From: Lota lota
Lineage: Eukaryota > Chordata > Actinopteri > Gadiformes > Lotidae
DNA length: 64,000 nucleotides
Assembly (NCBI GenBank): GCA_026745465.1
Contig: JACYXH010000406.1
Span: 347,001 to 411,000 of the forward strand
Reading direction: 5' to 3'
Shown: positions 10,771 through 23,200 of the stretch, piece by piece
Numbering within the stretch: position 1 is the stretch's first letter
Layout of the letters: the number at the start of each line of letters is the position of its first letter
Made by a program: the position numbers and the translations under genes
The notes under the pieces: model-generated
What the model was told of the DNA's origin: nothing
The model's database searches: none
The model's input: the letters and a program-made list of their open reading frames with translations, nothing else

Positions 10771-13071
10771 ATAGCGCTGCGTGGACCCCAGAGAGACATG
10801 CTGATTATCAGGACTTACATGTGCTAGTTGGTCCAGTATTCACCTGGGACCCAGCAGTCCTACTATGTTCTAGCAGAACTTCTGGGGGGGGGGGGGGGGG
10901 GGCACAGAGTCCTGCCTGAAACCAACCACTGCAAGGGGCGGAGCTACGCCTGGTTTCCTGTTGGCACCTGGTTTCCTGTTGTTCCGGTTGGTATTCTGGC
11001 CAAGAAAACTCATTTGCGCGAGTGGATGAAGCGTTGAGAAGACAATTTAAGAGTGCTTCTCCAGGGGCCGGACTACACAGTGCTGATTTGAAACCTCTAC
11101 AGATAATTTAACCGTTTACTACTGCTGGCCTAAGTTCGTGGTCACCACTTACGCCCGCACAGATCCCCGCCTCCAGCAACATGATTGGTCGAAACAAATA
11201 TGAAGCAAAAGAAGGTTTAACCCGGTTCAGAGCTGGTCTGGGATCAGACTTTAGGTATCAATCTAAAGTGTGATATGTGAGACTACTCCAGTATCGATTA
11301 GAGGTCACTTAAGATAAAAGTGTTAGGGGCTTTTTAAAAGACAACAGTCATTTCTAATTTGATGTGCGTCTATATTATAACTGCGGCACAAGAAATATGG
11401 GAACCAAGCCAATCGAATGTAGGAATTTGTGTGAATGAGAGACTGAGATAGTGAGAGCAAGAGAGCGAGAGCGAGAGCGAGATTTAAGGAGCGCTTACCT
11501 GTTGATTGGAGAGGACTCTTACTGATTGAACATGCTTGGAGGGTAGACTTTAGTTCTGCAGCACTTCAACAGACCTAAAGACATGAAGTCCTGGCATTTG
11601 CAAAACAAAAGAATGAAGGAAATGCTTTGACATTATAACTCACAGCACACAAAGGGGAATGTACTTAACCAATAATCAAAGCAGTATCACCATTTATAAA
11701 CACACCTCCACCACAAACAGACTTTTTTAATACAGTAGAGGAAGGCGTAAAAGCGCCAGTCTCATTTCCTCTCCTTTAACACATTGTGTCACACAGCGGC
11801 GTCTGTGTGCGGCTATCGTGCTGACGGACGCGGTCACCAGCAGCCTCCCTCCCTCTTCCTTCCCCGACCCCCCCCCTCGCTCACTTCATCCACCACAGAG
11901 CACAGGAAGTCTCATGGCGGACTTTAGACAGGAAATTCTACAGGGCAGTCTGGCCTCGGAGTATAAAAACATCTTGCACAAATTGCAGATTCCTTGTCTG
12001 CCAAACCGTTTTTATTGGCCAATCCGATGCTCACGCCATGTGCCGAACGCTTTTAGACCGTCAGGGGGAGGAGTCACGGGAGATTCCAGTCCTACGGCGC
12101 TCAGGCTGAGATAGTGACAGAGGAGATTACAGACTTAAAGCAGACTAAGCCGCAGTCAAACCCTTAACACCTTGGCTCTGTGGACGAGCAGCGCAGGGCC
12201 TTGTAAAAGGTGAGGCGTGGCGATCTCTGCTCTCTTGTGGTAAGGTAGCCGCGGTCTAAACAAAGAAAGGCCATTGTGTCTGTCTGTACACTGTAGCCCA
12301 CGTTAATCAGAAGGAAACGAGGTGAGTCTTCCTGTGTCAGCAACAGCAGGGACCGCAGGAACCAAGACCATCATTGTGGGAATAAATCCATTTCACAGAC
12401 AACACTAACGGACATGAAAACCCGCTCCCTTGTAGCCGTGGTCATCCTCAGTTAGCGCCACTCATGGCCTTGCTGCACTCTGCAGTGTTCCAGGGGTCCA
12501 GTTAAATCGCTAATCCCCGCCACATGCGGAGAGGATTAGCTGTAGGGTCAGAGAATAGTAAGGACCTTTTAAACAATGGATTTGGAACCAAGATGTGTTA
12601 TCCACCTGTAACACTTGTAGGAAAAGACCTGGCCAACGCCATCCTTTGGATTCGGACGTGAGCCCAATGAAAACGTTCAGGCACACGTAAAGACAAAAAT
12701 ACTGACTATTGAGTGACAAATTAGGACCCCTTGCCCCAAGTCTAGCACTACACACATGATCAGCTGTGGGGACTAGCCTCTCACAGGCCTGTAGCCTTCC
12801 ACTGTAAACATCTTATGTTCATCCCTCCCTTCCATCTATCCATAGCGTTCATGGGGCTCAAAACAAAGAACAAAAACAAAGAGCAACTTGATGGGATTAC
12901 CTCACGAGACCAGCAGGCCAGCGCATGAGCATCAACTCAATGGACACACACAGACACACACAGACACACACACACACACACACACACACAAGTCGCGCAT
13001 TCTTTTCTGTACTGGTTCTCATATTGAGTGAGAGCAGTGATAGCAAAAGCCACACATGGATTTGCACCGGC

Positions 13072-13194
<123 letters not shown>

Positions 13195-15585
13195 GAGGGG
13201 AAGTCCATAAATGACACATACAAAAAAAAAAAAAACTTGGATCACAAATTGCTGGATTTGCCAACAACCCCTTTAAATATATAGACACGCCTCGGATTGG
13301 GCTCTGACAGAAACATGGCCTAACGCCTCACATCTTGAAGATGGCTATTAGGCCTACACTGCCGAAACTTTGCAATAGTAACAACCCCCAAAGCCACAAT
13401 ACCCCACCCCTGACTCCCCTCCGTGGCTCAAAACCACCTCCTGTGTGAAACAATGACGATGCTGACTCATTTAACACTGAAGACCCAGTAACAAATAACG
13501 GCGCTGATTGTGTTCACAAAGACAGGTTCAGCGGGACCAACTTAATTTAGGAAAACTTAACATCAAAGAAGACAAGACTTATGTCGAAGAGCGTCCTATC
13601 CACGTATCCTGGCATAAGAAAACCACTGGATATGTGTGGCGGCCCTGCCTACATTCACACTTATCTTACCTAGGATTGAAGATCCGCGAATCCCGACAAC
13701 GTCCCATTGCGATGCTCCACGCGTTTAACAACTGTTTGCAATTTCGCTCAGGGCGCTGTCCTTCTTGATTTCGCAGTTCTTCTGTGTCCAGCGTCAAGCT
13801 CGCCCTACTCTACGAGCACATTCCTGTTGGGGGCTTTCAAAATAAAGCCTTGCGTTTTTTGATCAATCCAACAAGGGAACTGCAAGTGTGGCTCAAAGTA
13901 CCAACAGTTTTCGTAAATTGAGTTTCCGCTTTAAAATACTATGATACGTATAACTAATATCCCAACATAATCAATACAATACAAAATCATTTTTATGCAT
14001 TGGTGCATCTTGGTACAATTAGGACGATATTCTCAAATATCCTGTTCTGTAAGCTGTTCAGAATCATTGAAAATAGGTGATTCCGTTAACTGAATGATGG
14101 AAGCAATTAGGACAGAAGGGAGGAAAGGTTTTCAAATGGAAAGGTTCGCCCTCATAAGAAAGAAGAAACACACTAAGGCAAACACAAGAGCTAGAAATGA
14201 TGCAGAAATAATTGACCCAGTGTGAGTTAAAACATCGGGTTTGTTTAGAAAGAGAAATGTCTTTAAAATGGTCATACACACAAGAATAAGCTAATTAACA
14301 ACAAACTACCAAGGCGAACGGTGTCCTTACTTTGAAAGTCCACCCGGCGAAGCGGAAGTCGTGGCGCTTCTCAATAGTAGCGGTTCTTGAGCTGTGGCGC
14401 GGCCGCGTCTGCTGCCGTAAGAGCGGAAAATCTCAGCCCCGCATCCGACGTGCTCCACTGCCACAGCAGAAGGCAGAAAGCCCGAACAACACCCAGACCG
14501 CGTTGTGAGCCGGTACAGAGCTCGGCCGTCTGTCTTAAGGTCAGCCTTTCACCTGAATCCCAACCCAGCCGCAGGTTGGTCGGGGGGTTCGGGTTGGATT
14601 CGCATCCCTTCCTCCTCCAGCCGGGGTTACTTGTTGCTCATTTGAACGGTTTCTGCTGAACCGTATCCTGCTAATGGGTTAGCGTGTGTCGTTCCACCTC
14701 ATTAGACGTGTTGGGTGTATTTCAGTATTTGAAATCTACTTAGAAGCGTCTACACTCCCACTTATTGTGTTTAGATTCAAACTTCATCTCTCCATAAACA
14801 TGTTTTTCTTGTCGGGGTGGAAACGTGTAGTTACTATGCTAAACAATGAACCATTCCTCTCTTCATCTCCATACCCAAATAAAAAGCTCTTCGTTTCGTT
14901 TCACCTTGCAGAAGTTGTAGGCTTCATGACAACGTGAAACATGACCAGGTACTTTGTTGCGTTCTCGAAACTTGAAGGAAGAAATCGACACCCCAATATT
15001 TCAGGGGTGTGCGCTAAATCCCCACCGTTGTAAACGCCAGCTAATCAGCATGACGTCGGACATATGAACTACTCTGGTAAACTGATCACATGGACGTAGG
15101 CCTGGAATACAAGTACAGGCTGAATTAACCTGCCACTGATGCATATTACAACTATTAAATAGTTGCAATACGGTAGGCTAAGTAGGCTTTGTGAATGTGA
15201 TTAGTGCAATATATGGATGCATCATGGTATGGTTGTAATGAAAAGATATGTATCTGTTTGAACATATCAGGTCAAGCAGAAGAAAGACATGAGCAATCAA
15301 TGACACAAATCATCTTGGCAAAATATATAAATAATAAAACATGAACAATATGTCAGAGCGATTCATCGTCTTGAAATTTAGGTAAAAGGAACACCTATGA
15401 ACATATATAGATAGATTTTGACAGCTACTTATTAGTTTACCTTTCCATTCATACACATATTTTAGGCTACTTAATGTTTCAGACAATGGTAAAAGACATT
15501 TCATGATCATTATAACTATAGTAGATAGTAGATAAAATAGATTAATAAATGACTAATCGTCAGAGGGTTCGTCCAACCCATCGGC

Positions 15586-15622
15586 TGACATCGTTGTCAT
15601 AGCAATAGTTGCCATGACAACG
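15586..15622. promoter_or_regulatory. Paired RFX X-box-like sites
   Basis: GTTGTCATAGCAAT is followed immediately by agttgccatgacaac. Both resemble the RFX consensus GTTGCCATGGCAAC, each with one or two mismatches. No gene start is evident beside them, so function is open. Confidence 0.25.
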
Positions 15623-16237
15623 CCAAGTGTGATCAGAGGATGATCTCCAGTTTCCATAGCGTGGCCGATATCCGTTTATCTGTCAGCAGTCACTGTCGTT
15701 CGTTCCCTTTATCTAGTCGAGGTGTACCACGGCCAGGAAGGTTGACATCAAATACTCAAAAGTAAAGAGTGTCTATGAAAGCAGCGGTTACTGAAGATGC
15801 TGAACTTGGTGGTGGGATCCTGAGCTACGTGTGTTAAGAATCAGGTTATAACATTTCCACAAAAAAACTACTCAACTAAGCATGCATGCTCGACACAAAC
15901 CGTTTCAATTGGTCAATGGAAAGAGGCTTTGAACGAGGAGTCATTCTGTTACAAAATACAACGTATTTATTTAAGAATAATCAAGAAAAAAAAATACAAA
16001 CAAGAATAAAATATTTTCTGGGATTATTAGTCTGCCGAATGTTGCCTTCCCTAACAGAATGCTTATTTTATACAATACTATTAGAATATGACAACTTGTT
16101 TATCTTGTAAAGTGCTTCTGGCGGTCGCTTGACCTCAGGCACAGCCGGTGGACAACAAAACAAGGATGTGTACAAAGATGTGACTGGATGAAGGTCAGAC
16201 GCTCTCCATTCATCAGGGATCCAGCATGGTACAGAGG

Positions 16238-16715
16238 AGTCTCCTCCTCCTCCTCCTCCTCATGGTCACAAGTCTCTTAGTGGTGCCGTCTCCTCCTCCA
16301 CCTCCACCTCATGGTCACATGTCTCCTAGTGGTGCCGTCTCCTCCTCCACCTCATGGTCACAAGTCTCCTAGTGGTGCCGTCTCCTCTTCCACCTCCACC
16401 TCATGGTCACAAGTCTCCTAGTGGTGCCGTCTCCTCTTCCACCTCCACCTCATGGTCACAAGTCTCCTAGTGGTGCCGTCTCCTCCTCCACCTCATGGTC
16501 ACAAGTCTCCTAGTGGTGCCGTCTCCTCTTCCACCTCCACCTCATGGTCACAAGTCTCCTAGTGGTGCCGTCTCCTCCTCCACCTCCACCTCATGGTCAC
16601 AAGTCTCCTAGTGGTGCCGTCTCCTCCTCCTCCTCCACCTCATGGTCACAAGTCTCCTAGTGGTGCCGTCTCCTCCTCCACCTCCACCTCATGGTCACAA
16701 GTCTCTCCTAGTGGT
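16238..16715. repeat. About 47-53 bp minisatellite, intergenic
   Basis: About ten copies with core tggtcacaagtctcctagtg and a variable number of tcctcc/cctccac triplets. They lie between RIPOR1 and the minus-strand candidate gene. Confidence 0.9.
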
Positions 16716-17476
16716 GCCCATGTATTATTCACAACGCGTGTTATACTTGAATGGTTATGAATAAAAGTCTCCAATCGAAGAATACAAATGTGTGGTGTAT
16801 TTGAGTAAAACAAAAGAATCATGGCATCCATGCCTTATAGGATCCACACATGAAACCAGGCAAGCTAGCTCAAGATTTCAAAGGACCTTTAACTTTGAAG
16901 GATTAGCTGCAGAGTGTGTGTGAATGTGGAGTATGGAAACACTAAGTGGTGGGTTTTCCATGACATCACAAGCATGCAAATAACAGCATGTGTGACATAC
17001 ATCCTGGAATGTGAAACGAGACGGTCGGGCTGCCGTGAGACCGACAAAGAGTCATTCCAGAGCACCTGCAAGTTGCATTATGGTATTTGGATCTTAAAAG
17101 TCCTCTTCAGGTCATTAGTGTTGAACCTGTAATTTTGTTTTTGACCGTTAACATTCTTTTTTTTTATCCCAACTAAGCAGTGCTAATAGTTTTCATAATT
17201 CTTGTTGCAACTCAGTTTAATTATGTAACGCAGGGCCAAAAGTGGGCCTGGATAAGTACATACATGTTTGATATGAATGCATCATATATCCTAGTTTATA
17301 CTATTCCATAGTTTCCCTAACCCTTAACCTATAATGCTTTGTTCAAAAAAACTGAGGACACCAGTACAGTAGAGTTCATTTAAAGGTTTATCCACACCTG
17401 GAACATTTCAGGCAAGGGAAGGGTGTGGCCAATCTCTTCAGAAGAATCCTCCAGAACGTCTGGAGTCGACGGCGGT

Positions 17477-18647
17477 TCACTGCTTCCAGATCAGGCACCA
17501 GTGGAAGCTCTCTGAAAGCCAGCTCTGTTTGCGGGCTCTTTCCCAATCGGTCCCATAGATCGTTGTGTGTGATAAGCTAATTGGCAGGTTTGTACATGCA
17601 TCCGCTGGGTGAGCGAGGGTTAGGGGTGATACCTGAGTGCAGTTAATCTCCCTCTCATCTTCACCGTCGACATGCTCTGTGTCAGAGTTAAGTGCCTTCC
17701 TTTCCTCCTGGTCAGATACCGCGGACGCCTCAAAGACGACAGAAGAGCTGATCTAAGGGCACATGCTGAAAAAAAGGTCTACCTAAAAGAGGAGTTTAAA
17801 TAACTAGGATTTAAGGGAAGATATGCACTAATTGTAAATTAGACAGTATAATTTAGGCTCGAAAGATGACACTGTCATTTTCCCATTTCTGGAATTTTGT
17901 TGATCTACTCTGATTGTAGATGATGATATTATGGTTAATAGATTGTTCGTTTTGTGACTTTGTCAACTTTTGACTGACTTTCTGACTTTTCCTTTGTATC
18001 CCAGAAACACGCATACAATATTTTGTGTAAAATTGCATTTAATTTTGATAATATACGATGTTCAGCCTTGTCGGCCCGCCATATGCCATCACTGACAGAG
18101 CCATGTTCATCATCTGCTCCCTGAACCCGGGACGTGTTCATTCTTCATGTTTAGTCCCAATATGGCCGCTAGGTGGCGAACGTTGTAATGCATCCACATG
18201 GGCTCGCAAACCGTCTGTCCGCCGAGCCCATTCACCCGGTGTGGCCCTAGGTACCGCGATAGGATTTGAGCCAAGAAAAACACTTTCAAACTTACAGATG
18301 GTATGTCTACTGTCCTCGGTAGCGGTGAAGTCATCATGTCGTGCCATGTCATAGCTGCAAAGACAAGGTATTACAATGTAGTGTGCGTTAGACAATGCAC
18401 GGAACTCCTGAACTAGTTTTACATCATTATTGCAGGCTGCTATATGGGCTAATCATAACTAAACATGTTTTCATGAATTATCCCATTTCCTACCCACCAC
18501 TGCAAACTTTATCAATGCCCCCTGCAACTCTGCAGAATGTGCTGAATGCAACCGTTGTTCAGTGCATTAAGTTAATTAGTATGACAACAACCCGTTATAT
18601 AAAATAAAAAAGTACTTACGTATCGAGATGGAAGAAAGCAACGTCAT
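17477..18647 (-). CDS. Possible unrecognised three-exon gene, about 120-residue acidic protein
   Basis: Inferred from splice logic only. Exon a ends at 18620 (ATG at 18647, donor ATAC|GTAAGT), exon b is 18354-18296 (TTTGCAG|CT...CATCT|GTAAGT), and exon c is 17752-17477 (CCCTTAG|ATC to TGA). Phases agree (28 + 59 + 276 nt = 121 codons). Exon c alone is open for 91 residues in that frame without needing an ATG. The product begins MTLLSSISIPMTWHDMMTS, has an acidic middle (SDQEERKALNSDTEHVDGED) and ends HWCLIWKQ. A GC-rich patch at 18690-18850 could be the 5' UTR/promoter, with a short upstream MESFED reading frame. I recognise no family or motif. Alternatively these are non-coding exons or chance; only RNA evidence would settle it. 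Confidence 0.3.
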
Positions 18648-18899
18648 AAGTTAGTCCTCAAAGCTCTCCATCTAGGGAGTGCTAATCCAATGTTTGCCGT
18701 GGTTCTGTACCTGGCCCGCTTCGATAGCTTTGTGGCCGGAAAACGCGGAATACACGGCGCTACGGCTGGGGTTGGCGCATGAACGGGCTCGGGACCGCGC
18801 AGGTAAAGCGCGTAATCATCTATTCTCCTTGATTTGCTGTGAAGCGTCTATGCGAGGGGGCGGAGTGTTGATTACAGCTGAGCCGTAAAACGGTGTGCC

Positions 18900-20228
18900 A
18901 TAATAAAAACGGAGCCGAACGCGTGGATGGTTGTAACCCTTTTCATTGGTGGTTAAAACATTTGACAACGGTTACATATTGATGGGTGCAGCATTTAACT
19001 TTCATAGAATGTCGACGTGTCTATGTTATTCATCGAATGCAGTGCCGTTGTCTTGTGCGTCTTTTCTCTCTAATGTTTATGGCTTTTGAAGAATTAGCAA
19101 ACACAAAATGGCGGCACCCTCTGGCAAACGTACATGCGCATTCAGAGGAATGACGGGGAGGGGCGTGGCGTTGCCCGGTTTTACCTAATGTTTATACGTC
19201 CATGGTTTTTACCAGAGGATGTCCATCTGCTGCTACACCTAGGAACTAATTATACATCCATGGTTTTTACCAGTGGATGTCGTTCTGTTCCTATTCCTAG
19301 GTACTAATTACAATATCCATCATCACCAGTATCACCAATATGTAAAGATTAGTTCTGAAGGGGAGCTTATGCATGATTTACGCCCTAAGCAGCCTATGTT
19401 TATTTTGTGATGCGGCCTATAGAAACACAGCCTAAATTAAACAATCACAATATCAATAGCGCATTGATGACATGTAATGCAATTTTCAGATTAAATTAAA
19501 CTCAAACACGTTTTACAGACAATCTGCTGTAGGGTGACTTGCGGAGTCAACCTTTCCATTATACCAATGGGAGGTTGCAGCGTGCAAAAATGTATTACCT
19601 AATTCCAATAAAGTGCAATAGGATAATCATCTCAATCATAGACATAATCAACAGCTATTTGACCATTTAAAACACAGTATTGTTCTATAGTTTCAGAAAG
19701 CTTAAAAGCATAATTCATTATTTTAGCTCCAGACTCTCTGGTAAATTTGATTACAGGGTTGTCTGGAAAAGATGAAGAACCATCATCTTGCGATCATTTA
19801 TTTCCAACCAAATTTTCAGTGGAAAAAACGAGTCTACCAATGCAACATCTCTTCAGTATTTCAAAGCATCTTCCGCATGTAAACATTTATAATTAATTGA
19901 TTACATAATCAAACAAAATGTCAGTTAGTTCCTTTAAAGCTTGTTGACCTAGGTATGTCCTTCATACATGAAACGATCTGAAATCTCTAATCTGTTCTTT
20001 CCCATTTTTAACTGCTCATTGTCTCTTAGCCACCATCCCTGTTCTCACGCTTTTCCTCTGCAAGGGGGGAGGGGGGGGAACAAGGCGAGGTCTGTCGGTC
20101 TAGCCAGCTCAGCCCCTCCCACTTCAGCCGGGCATTACATACTGCTGGTACTCTCTAGCCATAGCAACGCTGCCTCGGCAACAGAGCCCAGGCAACGCTG
20201 CCTCGGCAACAGAGTGCCGTGGTCCCCG
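18900..20228. other. Interval upstream of the CARMIL-like gene
   Basis: An imperfect tandem duplication of about 60 bp lies at 19197-19310 (core tccatggtttttaccag). I looked for leucine-rich-repeat exons on the plus strand here and from 14500 onward and saw none. The reading frame of the first CARMIL-like exon is open back to 19968, so an internal-exon explanation cannot be excluded. Confidence 0.45.
20155..20217. promoter_or_regulatory. Candidate promoter patch with duplicated RFX-like half-sites
   Basis: Directly upstream of the CARMIL-like ATG, gccatagcaac is followed by two copies of gctgcctcggcaacagag. On the minus strand these read GTTGCCGAGGCAGC, close to an X-box. Inference only. Confidence 0.25.
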
Positions 20229-23200
20229 ATGGAGCTGCCGTCGGGCGGACCCTCGCTGAGACACTACACCCAGACCCGACCCAGACCTCACCGGCAGAAC
20301 CTCAACCACCGGCCCAGCAGACAGCAGGTACCGCCAGACCCCTTAACCAGGCGGGGCGGAAGGGGTGTGTGTGTGAGGGGTTCTGCCCGAGAGGGGAGAG
20401 AGAGAGAGACGGCAGCCAGAGGGAAACGGAGATTCAGTGTGTGTGTGTGTGTGTGTGTGCGCGTGTGTGTGTGCGTGTGCCCCGTGTATGCACACAAAAT
20501 GGAAGGTAATGAGATGTAATGTAATAAAGGAACAGTGGGAGCGCTGTGGAAAGCCTTGGAGAGGGCAGGGGGAGGGAGGGAGGGATGGTCGTGTGCAGGA
20601 TGCATGGGGTGTGTGTGTGTGCGTGCGTGCGTGTGCGTGCCTGCGAGCTCTAATGAGATATTCCCATTGTGCTGGCCACCAGCTGTTTCATCCATCCACA
20701 CTTTACGCATTTATCTGTGTGTGCATGTATGATTGATGTGTAATTGATGTGGGTGTAGGAGATCCATAAATCGTTCATGCTTGCATGGTGTGTATTTATT
20801 CGGGGAATTCTGTGGGGAAACGACGGTGGGACAGCAGCAGGAGAAGAGATGGTGTAACATTGAGTTGTGCTTAAAGTGCGCTCTTCAGTCTGTCTCTGAT
20901 ATCCTGACGGTTGTGCCTACAGATGTGAAATGATACGGTTGATATTTCCCTGAGTAGCTGACAATCGTGCGGGCCACGTTATTATAATTCCCTTGATTCC
21001 AAGGGCAAACTTCTTCTTTTAATACCAGAACTGGATGTAGGCTCGGGATCAGAGCATGGAATTGAAAAAGGGGGGTGTGTTTTCTCTATAGTATCCACAT
21101 GATGCTATAGAGTTGTATTTGTGTGTGTGTGTTTCGCTCTGTGTAACTGTATTTGTGTGTGTGTGTTTCGCTCTGTGTAACTGTATTTGTGTATGTCTGT
21201 TTCACTCGGGGTAACTATTTTTGTGTCTGTGTTTCGCTCTGTATAACTGTATTTGTGTGTCTGTTTCACTCGGGGTAACTATTTGTGTGTCTGTGTTTCG
21301 CTCTGTGTAACTGTATTTGTGTGTCTGTGTTTCACTCGGTGTAACTGTATTTGTGTGTCTGTGTTTCACTCGGTGTAACTGTATTTGTGTGTCTGTGTTT
21401 CACTCGGTGTAACTGTATTTGTGTGTCTGTGTTTCACTCGGTGTAACTGTATTTGTGTGTCTTTGTTTCGCTTGGTGTAACTGTATTTGTGTGTCTGTGT
21501 TTCACTCGGTGTAACTGTATTTGTGTGTCTGTGCTTCGCTCGGTGTAACTGTATTTGTGTGTTTGTGTTTCGCTCTGTGTAACTGTATTTGTGTGTCTGT
21601 GTTTCACTCGGTGTAACTGTATTTGTGTGTTTGTGTTTCGCTCTGTGTAACTGTATTTGTGTGTCTGTGTTTCGCTCTGTGTAACTGTATTTGTGTGTCT
21701 GTGCTTCGTTCGGTGTAACTGTATTTGTGTGTCTGTGTTCGCTCGGTGTAACTGTATTTGTGTGTTTGTGTTTCGCTCTATGTAGCTGTATTTGTGTGTC
21801 TGTGTTTCACTCGGTGTAACTGTATTTGTGTGTCTGTGTTTCGCTCTGTGTAACTGTATTTGTGTGTCTGTGTTTCGCTCTGTGTAACTGTATTTGTGTG
21901 TCTGTGTTTCACTCTGTGTAACTGTATTTGTGTGTCTGTGTTTCACTCTGTGTAACTGTATTTGTGTGTCTGTGTTTGCTCGGTGTAACTGTATTTGTGT
22001 GTCTGTGTTTCACTCGGTGTAACTGTGTATTTGTGTGTGTGTGAATGTGTGTGCTTTATAGGAGCCAATAATCGAAAGTGAAAATGAAGGCCTTGACCAC
22101 ATGGGCCGGGTGGATGAAGGTGTGGAGGAGTTCTTCACTAAAAGGGTTCTTCCTGCTGATACCCTGTGAGTATATCCACCCATCTCTGGTGTGCGTCACT
22201 CGTATTCACACAAACACTCCTCGATGTTGAAGAACAGCCGTAATACATGTAATCGCACCGCAACATCTCAACGGTACATCATGTAATGTTGCCGTGGCGT
22301 TTGCTACAGGAAAAACGAAGATGAGATATCGCCGGTGACGGTTCAAGAATCGCTCCACACCAGCGCAGCATCGTGCCCCCCTCCCACCAAAACCCTGAGG
22401 AGAAAGCTCGGGGACTTCTTCACCCTGAGAAAGAGACGAGGCCTGAAGACTGAGACGAGCCAGGAGGGGCGTGCCAAGAAGGCGTCCATCGCTGATCTCA
22501 TCCGTCCGCTCAGAGAGGCCGCGAGGGCGGAGAAAGACAAGAACAAAGTCAAGGAAAACGAGAAGGATAACGACAAGGAAAACGAGAAAGAGAAGCAGAA
22601 GGAAAAGGCGGATGGTGCTGGAGACAAGGTGGCGGAGGAGACGCCAGGGCCTGTGCCTCTCCGGAGCGATGCAGCAGCCCCCCGACGCGCTCTCAGAGAG
22701 GGGAAGTCCCAGTCACTCATCCTGCTGTCTGGATCAGCAGCGCCCGGGACTGGGAGTATCAGGCACACGGCAAAGGTAAGGTGGTGCATTCTGCAAAGGT
22801 AAGGTGGTGCATTCTGCAAAGGTAAGGTGGTGCATTCTGCAAGGGTAAGGTGGTGCATTCTGCAATGGTAAGGTGGTGCATTCTGCAAGGGTAAGGTGGT
22901 GCATTCTGCAAGGGTAAGGTGGTGCATTCTGCAAGGGTAAGGTGGTGCATTCTGCAAAGGTAAGGTGGTGCATTCTGCATGGCTTTGTGTTCATCAGAAA
23001 CAGATTAATGTTTAGCGGAAGGTGGAGCAGAGGTCTTGGTTTATTAAAAAAGTTTGTGTTCTTTACAGAAAAGCTTCGACGGTCAGCAAAGCTTTGAACA
23101 GAAACTGAGTCTCATGCTGCAACGCATCGGCGTTACTAAACCCCAGCCAGCAGAGGAACAGGTGTGGTACACAGAATGCATCAATTTAAAGAGTATAAAT

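Noticed and set aside
14387-14937. Two plus-strand frames in a GC-rich patch
   Set aside because: No splice or family support; the patch is better read as a possible minus-strand 5' exon or promoter of RIPOR1.
21434-21946. 170-residue Thr/Gln/His-rich frame
   Set aside because: It is the antisense of the 34-bp intronic minisatellite.
22769-22980. CRISPR-like array (regular short repeats)
   Set aside because: The periods are contiguous with no unique spacers, and the host DNA is vertebrate.
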